NCBI RefSeq assembly: GCF_000308475.2
Contig: NZ_BAFT02000063.1
Coordinates: 85,741 to 149,740 of the forward strand
From: Nocardia brasiliensis NBRC 14402
GTDB lineage: Bacteria > Actinomycetota > Actinomycetes > Mycobacteriales > Mycobacteriaceae
Direction of reading: 5' to 3'
Length of the DNA: 64,000 nt
The first letter of the stretch is position 1, and every line of letters starts with the position of its first letter. A program made the position numbers and the translations under genes. A model generated the notes under the pieces. It had not been told where the DNA came from. It ran no database searches and worked only from the letters and a program-made list of their open reading frames with translations. This document shows, one piece after another, positions 1 through 9,416 of the stretch.

Positions 1-376
1 GCGTGCCGCCGGGCATCAGCCAGGCGTAGACCAGCACATCGCGCCGGCGCCGGGCGCGGACGACCGCGAGCACGATCAGCGCGGCGCACAGCGACACCAC
101 GAAGGTCAGCAGCCGGTTACCGAACTCGACGGCCTGATGCAGCACCGGCACCTCGGACACACCGACGGGGGTGAAGCTGCCGGGGAAGCACTGCGGCCAG
201 GTCGGGCAGCCGAGACCGGACGCGGTGACCCGGACGACCGCGCCGGTGACCGAGATGCCCGCCTGGGTGAGGATGACCGCGATCGCGAGGATCCGCTGCA
301 CCCGCAGCGAGGGCAGCGGCAGCTTGTCGACGAGTCGCAGGAACGCGCGATACAGCACGTCACGATGGTAGAGCAC
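1..376 (-). CDS. ctaA: Heme A synthase CtaA/COX15 family, N-terminal part (cut by window edge)
   Basis: This gene runs off the left edge, so only about the first 125 residues are visible. The protein starts in the cytosol, then has a first membrane segment (ILAIAVILTQAGISVTGAVV), the family motif VRVTASGLGCPTWPQCFPGS in the first extracytoplasmic loop, and the heme-ligand-type motif HQAVEFGNR before a second hydrophobic stretch. CtaA converts heme O to heme A for cytochrome aa3 oxidase in the plasma membrane. The GTG at 376 is chosen; a TTG two codons upstream at 382 is possible, and a stop codon lies just before it. In the mycobacterial gene order this gene sits next to the ABC exporter and mptB, as here. 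Confidence 0.85.
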   Translation of the reverse strand, partial: MLYHRDVLYRAFLRLVDKLPLPSLRVQRILAIAVILTQAGISVTGAVVRVTASGLGCPTWPQCFPGSFTPVGVSEVPVLHQAVEFGNRLLTFVVSLCAALIVLAVVRARRRRDVLVYAWLMPGGT

Positions 377-425
377 GGTCAACTACACGCTGTCGTTGGT
401 ACCGCGCACGGCGGCTGCCGGCGTG

Positions 426-465
426 ATCGACGCCGCTCCGCGGGCTATCGACGCCGCTCCGCGGG
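426..465. repeat. Two tandem 19-bp direct repeats between ctaA and the ABC permease
   Basis: The 19-mer ATCGACGCCGCTCCGCGGG occurs at 426-444 and again at 447-465, with a period of 21 bp. The second copy ends exactly at the stop codon of the permease gene (minus strand). No hairpin or promoter role is evident. Confidence 0.6.
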
Positions 466-1257
466 TTACTGGAAGCGGAACCAGCGGGCCGCGAGCCCGC
501 CCGACACCAGGCCCCACACCGCGAGCACCGCGATGCCGAACCAGTCCACGCTGCTGCGCATCGCGTCCTCCAGCGCGACCGTCAGCGCGCCCGAAGGAAT
601 CAGGCGGGCAAGCACATTCACCGCAGTGGGCAGGTCGTCGGAGGCGAACACCACGCTGGCGATACCGAGCATGACGAACCACAGGATGTTCGCCAGCGCG
701 AGCACGATCTCCGCCTTCAGCGTGCCGCCGAGCAGCAGCCCCATCGCCGCGAACGTCGCGGTGCCGAGCGCGATCACGAACGCGCCCAAGACGAGTCCGG
801 CGGGCTCCGGTCGCCAGCCCAGTGCGAAACCGATCACGCCGAGCAGAATCGCTTGCAGCACAACGACGATGAGCACCGCGGCACACTTGCCCGCGATGAT
901 GCCCCAGCGCGGCAGCGCGGTCGCGCCCAGCCGCTTGAGCGCGCCGTAGCGGCGATCGAAGCCGACGGCGATGGCCTGGCCGGTGAACGCGGTGGACATG
1001 ACCGCCACCATCATCACCGCGGGCACGATCTTGTCCACCCGATCGTCGCCGAGGTCGCCGAACGGCAACAGGCTGAGCCCGACCAGCAGGGTGATCGGGA
1101 TGAACATGGTGAGCAGCAGCTGTTCGCCGTTGCGCAGCAACAGGATCAGCTCCAGCCGGGTCTGCGCACTCATCATCGCGAGCCGGGAGCTGGGCCGCGG
1201 GTCGGGCGCGAAGGTGCCCGGCGCGAAGCGGTTGGCGCTCAGATCTGGCTGGGTCAT
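466..1257 (-). CDS. ABC-2 type transporter permease (drug/antibiotic exporter family)
   Basis: This 263-residue integral membrane protein has about six hydrophobic helices: TMFIPITLLVGLSLLPF, IVPAVMMVAVMSTAFTG, CAAVLIVVVLQAILLGVIGF, LVLGAFVIALGTATFAAMGLLL, LANILWFVMLGIASVVF and a last one before the C-terminal ARWFRFQ. The motif FDRRYGALKRLGATALPRWG is the usual cytoplasmic coupling segment of ABC-2 permeases. The start at 1257 overlaps the stop of the upstream ATPase gene by an ATGA junction, so the two are translationally coupled and form one exporter. The ligand is unknown; mycobacterial relatives are labelled antibiotic transporters only by homology. Confidence 0.85.
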   Translation of the reverse strand: MTQPDLSANRFAPGTFAPDPRPSSRLAMMSAQTRLELILLLRNGEQLLLTMFIPITLLVGLSLLPFGDLGDDRVDKIVPAVMMVAVMSTAFTGQAIAVGFDRRYGALKRLGATALPRWGIIAGKCAAVLIVVVLQAILLGVIGFALGWRPEPAGLVLGAFVIALGTATFAAMGLLLGGTLKAEIVLALANILWFVMLGIASVVFASDDLPTAVNVLARLIPSGALTVALEDAMRSSVDWFGIAVLAVWGLVSGGLAARWFRFQ

Positions 1258-2186
1258 CCGCGCAGCTCCCGTCCGGTCAGTTCCAGGAAAACGTCTTCGA
1301 GTCTGCGCTGATCGATCCGGATGTCGGTGGCGAGCACGTTCACCCTGGCGCACCAGGCGGTCACCGTGGCGAGCACCTGCGGGGTGATCTCACCCTCCAC
1401 CAGATACGTGCCCGGCGTGGTCTCGCGGGGCGCGAAGCCTTCCGGCAGCGCCGATTTCAGCAACTCCAGATCGAGTTTCGGTGGGGCGCAGAACCGTAGC
1501 TGCCCCGCCGCCCCGTGCGCGGTCACCTCGGCGGGCGTGCCGGAGGCGACGATCTGCCCGTGGTCGATGATCACCAGCTGGTCGGCGAGCTGCTCGGCCT
1601 CGTCCATCACATGGGTGGTGAGCACCACCGTCACGCCGTCGCGGCGCAGCGCATCGATCAACTCCCACACGATGAGTCGCGCCTGCGCGTCCAGACCCGC
1701 GGTCGGCTCGTCCAGGAAGACGATCTCCGGCTTGCCCACCAGCGCGCACGCCAGCGCCAGCCGCTGCTGCTGCCCGCCCGAGAGCCGGCGATAGGGCGTC
1801 GCGCGATTGTCCTGCAAGCCGAGCGTGCGCAGCAGCCACTGCGGGTCGAGCGGATCGGCGGCATACGCGGCCACCAGATCGAGCATCTCGCCCGCCTTCG
1901 CGCCCGGATACGCGCCGCCGCCCTGCAGCATCACGCCGATGCGCGCGCGCAGCCGATCCGAATCGGCGATCGGGTCCAGCCCGAGCACCCGCACCGTGCC
2001 CGCGTCCGGGGCGACGAAGCCCTCGCACATCTCCACTGTGGTGGTCTTGCCCGCGCCGTTGGGTCCGAGCAGCGCAAGCACTTGCGCCCGTTCGACATCG
2101 AAGCTGAGACCGTCGACCGCGGTGGTCTCCCCGTACCGCTTGACGACACCCTCGACCCGAACGGCGGGTTCGCTGCGCTGAGTCAC
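1254..2186 (-). CDS. ABC transporter ATP-binding protein (DrrA-like exporter ATPase)
   Basis: This 310-residue ATPase powers the adjacent permease. Walker A is GPNGAGKTT (about residues 41-49), the signature is LSGGQQQRLALACAL, Walker B is IVFLDEPTAGLD, and the switch His lies in VLTTHVMDEAEQLADQLVIID. A C-terminal domain of about 90 residues follows, ending in LEDVFLELTGRELRG, which is characteristic of DrrA/ABC-2 exporter ATPases. The GTG start at 2186 overlaps the mptB stop codon by GTGA, so mptB, the ATPase and the permease look like one minus-strand transcription unit, the same order I recall in M. tuberculosis. Confidence 0.9.
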   Translation of the reverse strand: MTQRSEPAVRVEGVVKRYGETTAVDGLSFDVERAQVLALLGPNGAGKTTTVEMCEGFVAPDAGTVRVLGLDPIADSDRLRARIGVMLQGGGAYPGAKAGEMLDLVAAYAADPLDPQWLLRTLGLQDNRATPYRRLSGGQQQRLALACALVGKPEIVFLDEPTAGLDAQARLIVWELIDALRRDGVTVVLTTHVMDEAEQLADQLVIIDHGQIVASGTPAEVTAHGAAGQLRFCAPPKLDLELLKSALPEGFAPRETTPGTYLVEGEITPQVLATVTAWCARVNVLATDIRIDQRRLEDVFLELTGRELRG

Positions 2187-3865
2187 GATGTCACACCGTA
2201 GGACTTGGGTGTCTGTGACGGAGCCGACACCCCCGTCTGACCGCGCCAGGGCAGGGCGTGCCGGGTGAGGACGATGAACAGCACGGCGACGATGACCGTC
2301 GCGATCGCGGCGCCGACGATCTGGAACACCTCGAACTCGGCGCCGCGCGGCATCAGGATGAGGCTCACGATCGCCGAGAAGGTCACGGCCGGAACGCGGA
2401 ACACCGGCTGGGTGGCCCAGGCGGCCAACGGCACGATCGCCCACAGCAGGTACCAGGGTTGTACCACGGGGAACAGCAGCACGATCGCGCCGAGCGCGAC
2501 ACCGAGCGCGCCGACCGCGTGCAATCGCCCGATGCCGGTCGCGACCAGCATGCGCACCGCGATGAAGCCCGCGACCGCCGCGGCGATCGGGCGGGTGATG
2601 CTGATCATCGCGGTGGTGTGGTCGCCGAGTCCGAGCAGCACGCCGCCGAAACCGGTGATGATGCCGAGCACGGTCGGCAACGACATCCAGCTGCGCACCG
2701 CGTTGGCCACGTTGAGGGTGTGGATCCAGCCGAAGCCCAGCCCGCTCATCGAACCGATCAACAGCGTGGTCCCGATGGCGATCGCGCCCAGCAACGCGGC
2801 CGCGACGGCGACCGAACGCACCGAGAAACCCCACCGCCGGGCCAGCGCCATGCCGACGAAACCGAGCGCGATGATCGAGGTGAATTTCACCGACGACGAC
2901 ATCGTGATGACGATGGCGCCGGCGATCAGCCACGTATAGGCCCGGCCGTCGAACGGATGGATGTCCTCGATGGCGCGCAGGCAGAACTCCATGCCGGCCA
3001 GCATCAGCCCGAGCATCAGCGCGTCGTTGTGCACGCCGCCGACCAGGTGGAACAGCACCAGCGGATTCGCGGCGCCCAGCCAAAGCGCGCTCACCGGCGC
3101 GACACCGCAGCGCTGGGACAGCCGGGGCAGCGCCCACACGATCAACGCGACACCGGCCAGCGCCAGCATGCGATGCACCCAGACGCCCGCGATGATGTTG
3201 TCGCCGGTGAGTTCGGCGATGCCGCGGCCGATCCACAGGAACAGCGGACCGTACGGCGCGGGGGTGTCACGCCAGATGGTCGGCACGTTGTTGGTCAGCA
3301 CGTTGTCGATGCCGAGCCCCGCGACCGGCCCTTCTTGGTAGGGGTCGATACCGCGGGCCGCGATTTCGCTCTGTGCCAGATAGGAATACACGTCGTTGCT
3401 GAACATCGGCGGCGCGACGCTGAGCGGGATGATCCACAGCAGCAGCGTGCGGTCCAGCTGCGAGCGGGTGAGGCGGTGGATCGGCGAACCGCCGATGCCG
3501 CCGATCGCGAAGCGGCCGAGCAGCAGCCAGGCCAGCACCACGATCACCGTGCCGGTCATGCACATGGCCAGCGAGCCGGTGTGCGCGCGGGCGAAAATGC
3601 CGAGCACCCGGACGCCGGAGGTCGGATTCTGATGCACCGGCTGCGCGCCGATGCCGAGCGCGCTGATCGCCATCAGCACCGTGCCCGTGGCGCCCATCAG
3701 CCGGATCCGGTCCAGCTGGACCAGTTCCTTGCGATTGAGGCCGGGCACTTCGGATTCGTCCTGGTGCAGGACCGCGATCGAATGATCGGCGGCGGGCACG
3801 TCCAACCCGAGTGCCCGGCGCCCGAATGCCAGTGTTCTGCGCCGCGCGCCCTCCAGTACCGCCAC
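2183..3865 (-). CDS. mptB: Polyprenol-phosphomannose-dependent alpha-(1->6)-mannosyltransferase MptB family
   Basis: This 560-residue polytopic GT-C type membrane protein is expected to elongate the alpha-1,6-mannan backbone of lipomannan from polyprenyl-phosphomannose on the outer face of the membrane. It carries the family sequences FSNDVYSYLAQSEIAARGIDP (acidic DVYSY loop) and AAPYGPLFLW-like TPAPYGPLFLWIGRG, then HNDALMLGLMLAG, and at least ten further hydrophobic segments. The reading frame is open upstream to 3961. The GTG at 3865 (VAVLEGARRR) is preferred because it leaves room for a promoter facing the divergent tetR and gives a usual family length. The 3' end overlaps the ABC ATPase start. 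Confidence 0.85.
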   Translation of the reverse strand: MAVLEGARRRTLAFGRRALGLDVPAADHSIAVLHQDESEVPGLNRKELVQLDRIRLMGATGTVLMAISALGIGAQPVHQNPTSGVRVLGIFARAHTGSLAMCMTGTVIVVLAWLLLGRFAIGGIGGSPIHRLTRSQLDRTLLLWIIPLSVAPPMFSNDVYSYLAQSEIAARGIDPYQEGPVAGLGIDNVLTNNVPTIWRDTPAPYGPLFLWIGRGIAELTGDNIIAGVWVHRMLALAGVALIVWALPRLSQRCGVAPVSALWLGAANPLVLFHLVGGVHNDALMLGLMLAGMEFCLRAIEDIHPFDGRAYTWLIAGAIVITMSSSVKFTSIIALGFVGMALARRWGFSVRSVAVAAALLGAIAIGTTLLIGSMSGLGFGWIHTLNVANAVRSWMSLPTVLGIITGFGGVLLGLGDHTTAMISITRPIAAAVAGFIAVRMLVATGIGRLHAVGALGVALGAIVLLFPVVQPWYLLWAIVPLAAWATQPVFRVPAVTFSAIVSLILMPRGAEFEVFQIVGAAIATVIVAVLFIVLTRHALPWRGQTGVSAPSQTPKSYGVTS

Positions 3866-3959
3866 GAGACGCAGCCTAGTTCGCACAGCGATCCGACACC
3901 GCGTACGGGCACCGCTCGTTCCGATCGGCAGCGCCGCCCGGCGGGGGACAATCGGACAC

Positions 3960-4736
3960 ATGGTTTCGGAGTCCAGGCGACGGATCGAGGTCGCCGCGTG
4001 CGAATTGCTCGCGCGCCACGGGTATCACGGGTTCGGTTTGAAGGCGTTGAGCGAGGCGGCCTGCCTGCCCTACGGGTCCATCTACCACCACTTTCCGGGC
4101 GGCAAAGAAGAGATCGCGGTGGCCGCGATCACCGGCACCGGCACCCTGGCGGGCCGGATGATCCGTCAGGCGCCGACCGACGTGTTCGCCACCACGGCAA
4201 CGCTTTTCGAGTGCATGACTCGCAAGCTGGCGCAGTCCGACTGGGTGGACGGCTGCCCCATCGGCACGCCGGCGCTCGACGGCGGCAGCGATGTCGAGGC
4301 GGTCCGGGCGGCCTGCGGCGCCGCGTTCGACGCGATGGAGCAGGCCTTCGCCGGGCTGCTCGCCGAGCTGGGTCTGTCCGCGCAGGCCGCGGGGGAGCTG
4401 GCCACGACGGTGGTCGCGGCGTACGAGGGCGCGACCGTGCTGGCCCGGGTCCGCCGCTCGGCGGACCCGCTGCACACGGTGGCCACGGCGATGGAGCGCC
4501 TGGTTCGGATCACCTTCACCGAAGCCGGACTGTACGAGGCCGAATCGGCGGCCGAGTCGACCGGTACCGGCTCCTCGGATATCGACGCGGCGATGCCGGA
4601 CGCCGATTTCGGGGATCCGCCGATGGCGGTGCCCTCGGTCGACGGCGACGGCGTCCTCCCGAATGTCGATGCCCGCGTGGTGGCCGCGGCGTCGGAGCCC
4701 GTCGACAAACTTCCGGAAGTGGATCCGCACAGCTAA
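3960..4736 (+). CDS. TetR/AcrR family regulator, LmrA/YxaF-like, with acidic C-terminal extension
   Basis: This 258-residue protein has an N-terminal TetR helix-turn-helix (GFGLKALSEAACLPYGSIYHHFPGGKEEI, residues about 25-52). The ligand-binding half contains GCPIGT near residue 100, as in the LmrA/YxaF (TetR_C) group that controls efflux genes. Residues from about 195 onward form an Asp/Ser-rich low-complexity tail that most TetR proteins lack. It is divergent from mptB and the ABC exporter, so it may control that operon from the 3866-3959 intergenic region; this is inference from position only. A purine-rich GGGGGA lies about 12 bases before the ATG. Confidence 0.85.
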   Translation: MVSESRRRIEVAACELLARHGYHGFGLKALSEAACLPYGSIYHHFPGGKEEIAVAAITGTGTLAGRMIRQAPTDVFATTATLFECMTRKLAQSDWVDGCPIGTPALDGGSDVEAVRAACGAAFDAMEQAFAGLLAELGLSAQAAGELATTVVAAYEGATVLARVRRSADPLHTVATAMERLVRITFTEAGLYEAESAAESTGTGSSDIDAAMPDADFGDPPMAVPSVDGDGVLPNVDARVVAAASEPVDKLPEVDPHS

Positions 4737-5149
4737 CCGGGATCTGATGGCAGCCCTGTCGGTCACGCCGCTGAAGCTTGTCGCGGTGGGCCGAGTCCGC
4801 TCGGGACGGGGTAGTCCGAGCGGTTGTGACGCATCGCACTGAAGCAATTGCAGCCCGGACTAATCAGTCCCGCTTCGGTTGTCCGGGTGCTTGCCAGACG
4901 GGCGGCGAACCGTGGCCAGCTCACCGCCGGCCTGGGTCTGGACGGGAACTCGCAGGTCAGGGCCTGGCAAATCGAACAGGTGCGGATTCCGCAGAATTTA
5001 CGGGCGGATGGCGGTCTCGTCCGCAACCACCCGGCGCGATCGATACCGATCGGTATGGCGCGGTGACGGCGGTCGACGCAGGTCACAGGGGTCTGGAAGT
5101 CAGGGCACCCTTATTAGATTTCGGGAACGAATTCCGCCACACTGATGTT
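4737..5149. other. 413-bp gap between tetR and sufR without a recognisable gene
   Basis: Several overlapping open frames of 70-110 codons exist here on both strands, but none has a recognisable domain and the frames conflict with each other, as is common in high-GC DNA. The only interpretable part is the last 40 bp, which holds the suf promoter and operator. A short dyad GGACT/AGTCC flanking AATC lies near 4857-4870. Confidence 0.5.
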
Positions 5150-5153
5150 GTGA
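5115..5153 (+). promoter_or_regulatory. suf operon promoter with SufR operator ACACT-N5-TGTGA overlapping the sufR start codon
   Basis: ACACT at 5139-5143, GATGT spacer, TGTGA at 5149-5153. This matches exactly the ACACT-N5-TGTGA inverted repeat that I recall for M. tuberculosis SufR. The right half-site contains the GTG start codon (5150-5152). A TAGATT -10-like box is at 5115-5120. No Shine-Dalgarno sequence is placed before the GTG, so a very short or absent leader is likely. Binding of SufR here would block its own transcription and that of the whole operon. Confidence 0.75.
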
Positions 5154-5950
5154 AAACCGTGGGTTTGCGGAAAAACGATGAAGGGGCTGGTCGCCGGGCC
5201 GGTACCGCGTCGTCCGCTGCCCCCGCCACGGTCGCCGAAGGGCACACCCGCGCGGCCATCGTCCAGCTACTGCTGGAGGAGGGGCCGATCACCGCCACCG
5301 CCATCGGCACCACCCTCGGGCTCGCGCCGGCCGGGGTGCGCAGGCACCTCGACGCGTTGATCGACTCCGGTCAGGCCAGGGCGAGCAGGTCCGCGCCGTG
5401 GCAGCAGAAGGGCCGCGGCCGTCCCGCCAAGCAGTACCAGCTCACCGCCGCCGGACGCGGGCAGCTGGGCCACGCCTACGACGATCTGGCCGGTGCCGCG
5501 ATCCGCCAGCTCGGCGAGATCGGCGGCGCCCAGGCCATCACCGAGTTCGCCCGCAAACGAGCCAGGACTATCGTGGCCGGGATCGCACCCGTCGAGGAGC
5601 ACACCCCGGAACACACCGAGGCCAAGGCCGAGGAGATCGCCGAGGCGTTCACCGAGGCCGGATTCGCCGCCACCACCCGCAAGGTGGGCGCCGGCGTGCA
5701 GATCTGCCAGCACCACTGCCCGGTCGCGCACGTCGCGGAGGAATTCCCGCAGTTGTGCGCGGCGGAACTCGAGGCGTTCCGTGACCTGCTCGGCACGCAC
5801 GTGCAGCGGCTGGCCACCATCGCCAACGGCGACTGCGCGTGCACCACGCATGTGCCCCTGCTCGTGCTGCCGATCAGCAAAACTTCATCAGAAACCGCTG
5901 CACAGCCCGCAACGGTACGAACGAACGACTCCGGAAGGAGTGCCGAATGA
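5150..5950 (+). CDS. sufR: Fe-S cluster-sensing transcriptional repressor SufR
   Basis: This 266-residue protein has an ArsR/DeoR-like winged helix near residues 32-100 (TAIGTTLGLAPAGVRRHLDALIDSGQ, then GRGRPAKQYQLT as the wing). The C-terminal sensor region carries Cys186, Cys190, Cys203, Cys229 and Cys231, consistent with [4Fe-4S] binding. In cyanobacteria and mycobacteria SufR represses the suf operon when it holds a cluster. The gene is first in the operon and overlaps sufB by ATGA. The GTG at 5150 is chosen because it aligns with the family start and with the operator; the frame is open further upstream. Confidence 0.92.
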   Translation: MKTVGLRKNDEGAGRRAGTASSAAPATVAEGHTRAAIVQLLLEEGPITATAIGTTLGLAPAGVRRHLDALIDSGQARASRSAPWQQKGRGRPAKQYQLTAAGRGQLGHAYDDLAGAAIRQLGEIGGAQAITEFARKRARTIVAGIAPVEEHTPEHTEAKAEEIAEAFTEAGFAATTRKVGAGVQICQHHCPVAHVAEEFPQLCAAELEAFRDLLGTHVQRLATIANGDCACTTHVPLLVLPISKTSSETAAQPATVRTNDSGRSAE

Positions 5951-7383
5951 CGACGACCACCGACCAGGTGCAACCGCTCACCCAGGAAGAGACCATCGCT
6001 TCCCTGGGCAAATACGGTTACGGCTGGGCCGATTCGGATGTGGCCGGAGCGAGTGCGCAACGAGGCCTGTCCGAGGCGGTTGTTCGCGACATCTCGGCCA
6101 AGAAGAGCGAGCCGGACTGGATGCTCGACATCCGGCTGAAGGCGCTGCGCATCTTCGATCGCAAGCCCATGCCGAACTGGGGTTCCAACCTCGAGGGCAT
6201 CGACTTCGACAACATCAAGTACTTCGTGCGTTCCACCGAGAAGCAGGCCGCCACCTGGGACGACCTGCCGGAGGACATCAAGAACACCTACGACAAGCTG
6301 GGCATCCCCGAGGCGGAGAAGCAGCGCCTGGTGTCCGGTGTCGCCGCGCAGTACGAGAGCGAGGTCGTCTACCACCAGATCCGCGAGGACCTGGAGCAGC
6401 AGGGCGTCATCTTCCTCGACACCGACACCGCGCTCAAGGAGCACCCGGAGATCTTCCAGGAGTACTTCGGCTCGGTGATCCCCGCGGGCGACAACAAGTT
6501 CTCCGCGCTGAACACCGCGGTGTGGTCGGGTGGTTCGTTCATCTACGTGCCGCCGGGCGTGCACGTCGACATCCCGCTGCAGGCCTACTTCCGGATCAAC
6601 ACCGAGAACATGGGCCAGTTCGAGCGCACCCTGATCATCGTCGACGAGGGCGCCTACGTGCACTACGTCGAGGGCTGCACCGCGCCGATCTACAAGTCCG
6701 ACTCGCTGCACTCCGCGGTGGTCGAGATCATCGTGAAAAAGGGCGGCCGCTGCCGCTACACCACCATCCAGAACTGGTCGAACAACGTCTACAACCTGGT
6801 CACCAAGCGGGCCAAGGCGGAGGCGGGCGCGGTGATGGAGTGGGTCGACGGCAACATCGGCTCCAAGGTCACCATGAAGTACCCGGCGGTCTGGATGACC
6901 GGCGAGTACGCCCGCGGCGAGGTGCTCTCGGTGGCGTTCGCCGGCGAGGGACAGCACCAGGACACCGGCGCGAAGATGCTGCACCTGGCGCCGCACACGT
7001 CGTCCAACATCATCAGCAAGTCGGTGGCGCGCGGCGGCGGCCGGGCCTCCTACCGGGGTCTGGTGCAGGTCAACAAGGGCGCGCACGGGTCCAAGTCGAC
7101 CGTGAAATGTGATGCGCTGCTGGTCGATACGATCAGTCGCTCGGACACCTACCCGTACGTCGACATCCGCGAGGACGACGTGACGATGGGGCACGAGGCC
7201 ACCGTCTCGAAGGTCTCCGAGGACCAGCTGTTCTACCTGATGAGCCGCGGCATGACCGAGGACGAGGCGATGGCGATGGTGGTGCGCGGCTTCGTCGAGC
7301 CCATCGCCAAGGAACTGCCGATGGAATACGCGTTGGAACTGAACCGGCTCATCGAGCTGCAGATGGAAGGAGCCGTCGGCTGA
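5947..7383 (+). CDS. sufB: Fe-S cluster assembly scaffold protein SufB
   Basis: This 478-residue protein is the scaffold subunit of the SufBCD complex, where Fe-S clusters are built in the cytosol. It has the family beta-helix core with YVPPGVHVDIPLQAYFRINTE, GCTAPIYKSDSLHSAVVEI, SKSVARGGGRASYRGLV and KCDALLVDTISRSDTYPY, and ends in the SufB/SufD-common motif DEAMAMVVRGFVEPI. The length is that of an intein-free SufB; the M. tuberculosis gene, by contrast, is interrupted by an intein. A strong GGAAGGAG ribosome site lies about 8 bases before the ATG, which overlaps the sufR stop. The sufD start overlaps its stop. Confidence 0.96.
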   Translation: MTTTTDQVQPLTQEETIASLGKYGYGWADSDVAGASAQRGLSEAVVRDISAKKSEPDWMLDIRLKALRIFDRKPMPNWGSNLEGIDFDNIKYFVRSTEKQAATWDDLPEDIKNTYDKLGIPEAEKQRLVSGVAAQYESEVVYHQIREDLEQQGVIFLDTDTALKEHPEIFQEYFGSVIPAGDNKFSALNTAVWSGGSFIYVPPGVHVDIPLQAYFRINTENMGQFERTLIIVDEGAYVHYVEGCTAPIYKSDSLHSAVVEIIVKKGGRCRYTTIQNWSNNVYNLVTKRAKAEAGAVMEWVDGNIGSKVTMKYPAVWMTGEYARGEVLSVAFAGEGQHQDTGAKMLHLAPHTSSNIISKSVARGGGRASYRGLVQVNKGAHGSKSTVKCDALLVDTISRSDTYPYVDIREDDVTMGHEATVSKVSEDQLFYLMSRGMTEDEAMAMVVRGFVEPIAKELPMEYALELNRLIELQMEGAVG

Positions 7384-8606
7384 TGGCGACAGGTGTCATC
7401 GGAGCGGTCGAGGGCGAGAACCCCTCGAAGCCGGTCCAGGCCCGGCCCATTCAAAACGTGGGCGCGACAGCCGCGATCAACAAGGGCGAGGTGTTCACCT
7501 CGTTCGACGTGCACGCGTTCGAGATCCCGTCCGGCCGCGACGAGGAGTGGCGGTTCACCCCGATGCGCCGCCTGCGCGGACTGCACGACGGCACCGCGGT
7601 GCGCGACGGGCAGGCCACGATCGAGGTCGGCGCGGTCGAGGGTGTCCGGGCGGAGACCGTCGGGCGTGACGACGCGCGGCTCGGCACCGCCGGAACGCCT
7701 GCGGATCGCGTTGCGGCCCAGGCCTACTCGGGCTTCGAGCAGGCCACCGTGGTGTCCGTCGACGCGGAGACCGAGGTGGCCGCGCCGGTCGTCGTCACGG
7801 TCACCGGTCCCGGCGAGGGCAAGACCGCCTACGGCCACCTGCAGATCCGGCTCGGCAACTTCGCCGTCGCCACCGTGGTGGTCGACCAGCGCGGCAGCGG
7901 AACCTACGCGGAGAACGTGGAATTCGTGCTCGGCGACAGCGCGAAGCTGACCGTCGTCGCGGTGCAGGACTGGGCCGACGACGCGGTGCACGCGACCGCG
8001 CACCACGCGAAGCTCGGCCGCGACGCGACGCTGCGGCATATCGCGGTGACGCTCGGCGGCGACCTGGTCCGGCTGACCGGCACCGTGCGCTACGAGGGCC
8101 CCGGCGGTGACGCCGAACTGCTCGGCCTCTACTTCGCCGACGCGGGCCAGCATTTCGAACAGCGCCTGCTGGTCGATCACTCGCAGCCGAACTGCAAGTC
8201 CAATGTGCTGTACAAGGGTGCGCTGCAAGGCGATCCGGCCTCGCCGAAGGGCGACGCCCGCACGGTGTGGGTCGGCGACGTGCTGATCCGCGCGGCCGCC
8301 GAAGGCACCGACACCTTCGAGGTGAACCGCAACCTGGTGCTCACCGACGGCGCGCGTGCCGACTCGGTGCCCAATCTGGAGATCGAGACCGGCGAGATCG
8401 CCGGCGCCGGACACGCCTCGGCGACCGGCCGCTTCGACGACGAGCAGCTGTTCTACCTGCGTGCCCGTGGCATCCCGGAAGACGCGGCGCGGCGCCTGGT
8501 GGTGCGCGGCTTCTTCCAGGAGATCATCCAGAAGATCGCGGTCCCCGAGATCCGGGAGCGGCTCGAGTCGGCCATCGAGGCCGAGCTCGCCGCGATCGGC
8601 GCCTGA
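7383..8606 (+). CDS. sufD: Fe-S cluster assembly protein SufD
   Basis: This 407-residue partner of SufB and SufC is needed for iron entry into the scaffold. The N-terminal half is variable. The C-terminal half shows the SufB/D fold with LLVDHSQPNCKSNVLYKGAL, DVLIRAAAEGTDTFEVNRNLVLTDGARADSVPNLEIETGEI, AGHASATGRFDDEQLFYLRARGIPEDAARRLVVRGFF. The conserved His in GHASATG is the cluster-assembly residue proposed in E. coli SufD. The ATG overlaps the sufB TGA by one base (TGATG), so translation is coupled. Confidence 0.95.
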   Translation: MATGVIGAVEGENPSKPVQARPIQNVGATAAINKGEVFTSFDVHAFEIPSGRDEEWRFTPMRRLRGLHDGTAVRDGQATIEVGAVEGVRAETVGRDDARLGTAGTPADRVAAQAYSGFEQATVVSVDAETEVAAPVVVTVTGPGEGKTAYGHLQIRLGNFAVATVVVDQRGSGTYAENVEFVLGDSAKLTVVAVQDWADDAVHATAHHAKLGRDATLRHIAVTLGGDLVRLTGTVRYEGPGGDAELLGLYFADAGQHFEQRLLVDHSQPNCKSNVLYKGALQGDPASPKGDARTVWVGDVLIRAAAEGTDTFEVNRNLVLTDGARADSVPNLEIETGEIAGAGHASATGRFDDEQLFYLRARGIPEDAARRLVVRGFFQEIIQKIAVPEIRERLESAIEAELAAIGA

Positions 8607-8638
8607 ACCCCTCACTCCCACAAAGGAACTCGAATTCG

Positions 8639-9415
<777 letters not shown>

Positions 9416-9416
9416 T

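Noticed and set aside
2258..4747. An 829-codon plus-strand open frame across mptB and tetR
   Set aside because: Its sequence is Asp/His/Arg-rich low complexity over mptB, and its 3' part is the wrong frame of the tetR gene. MptB and TetR have clear motifs.
4763..5086. Small minus-strand gene in the tetR-sufR gap
   Set aside because: The 107-codon frame has no ribosome site, no family resemblance and competes with equally long frames on the other strand.
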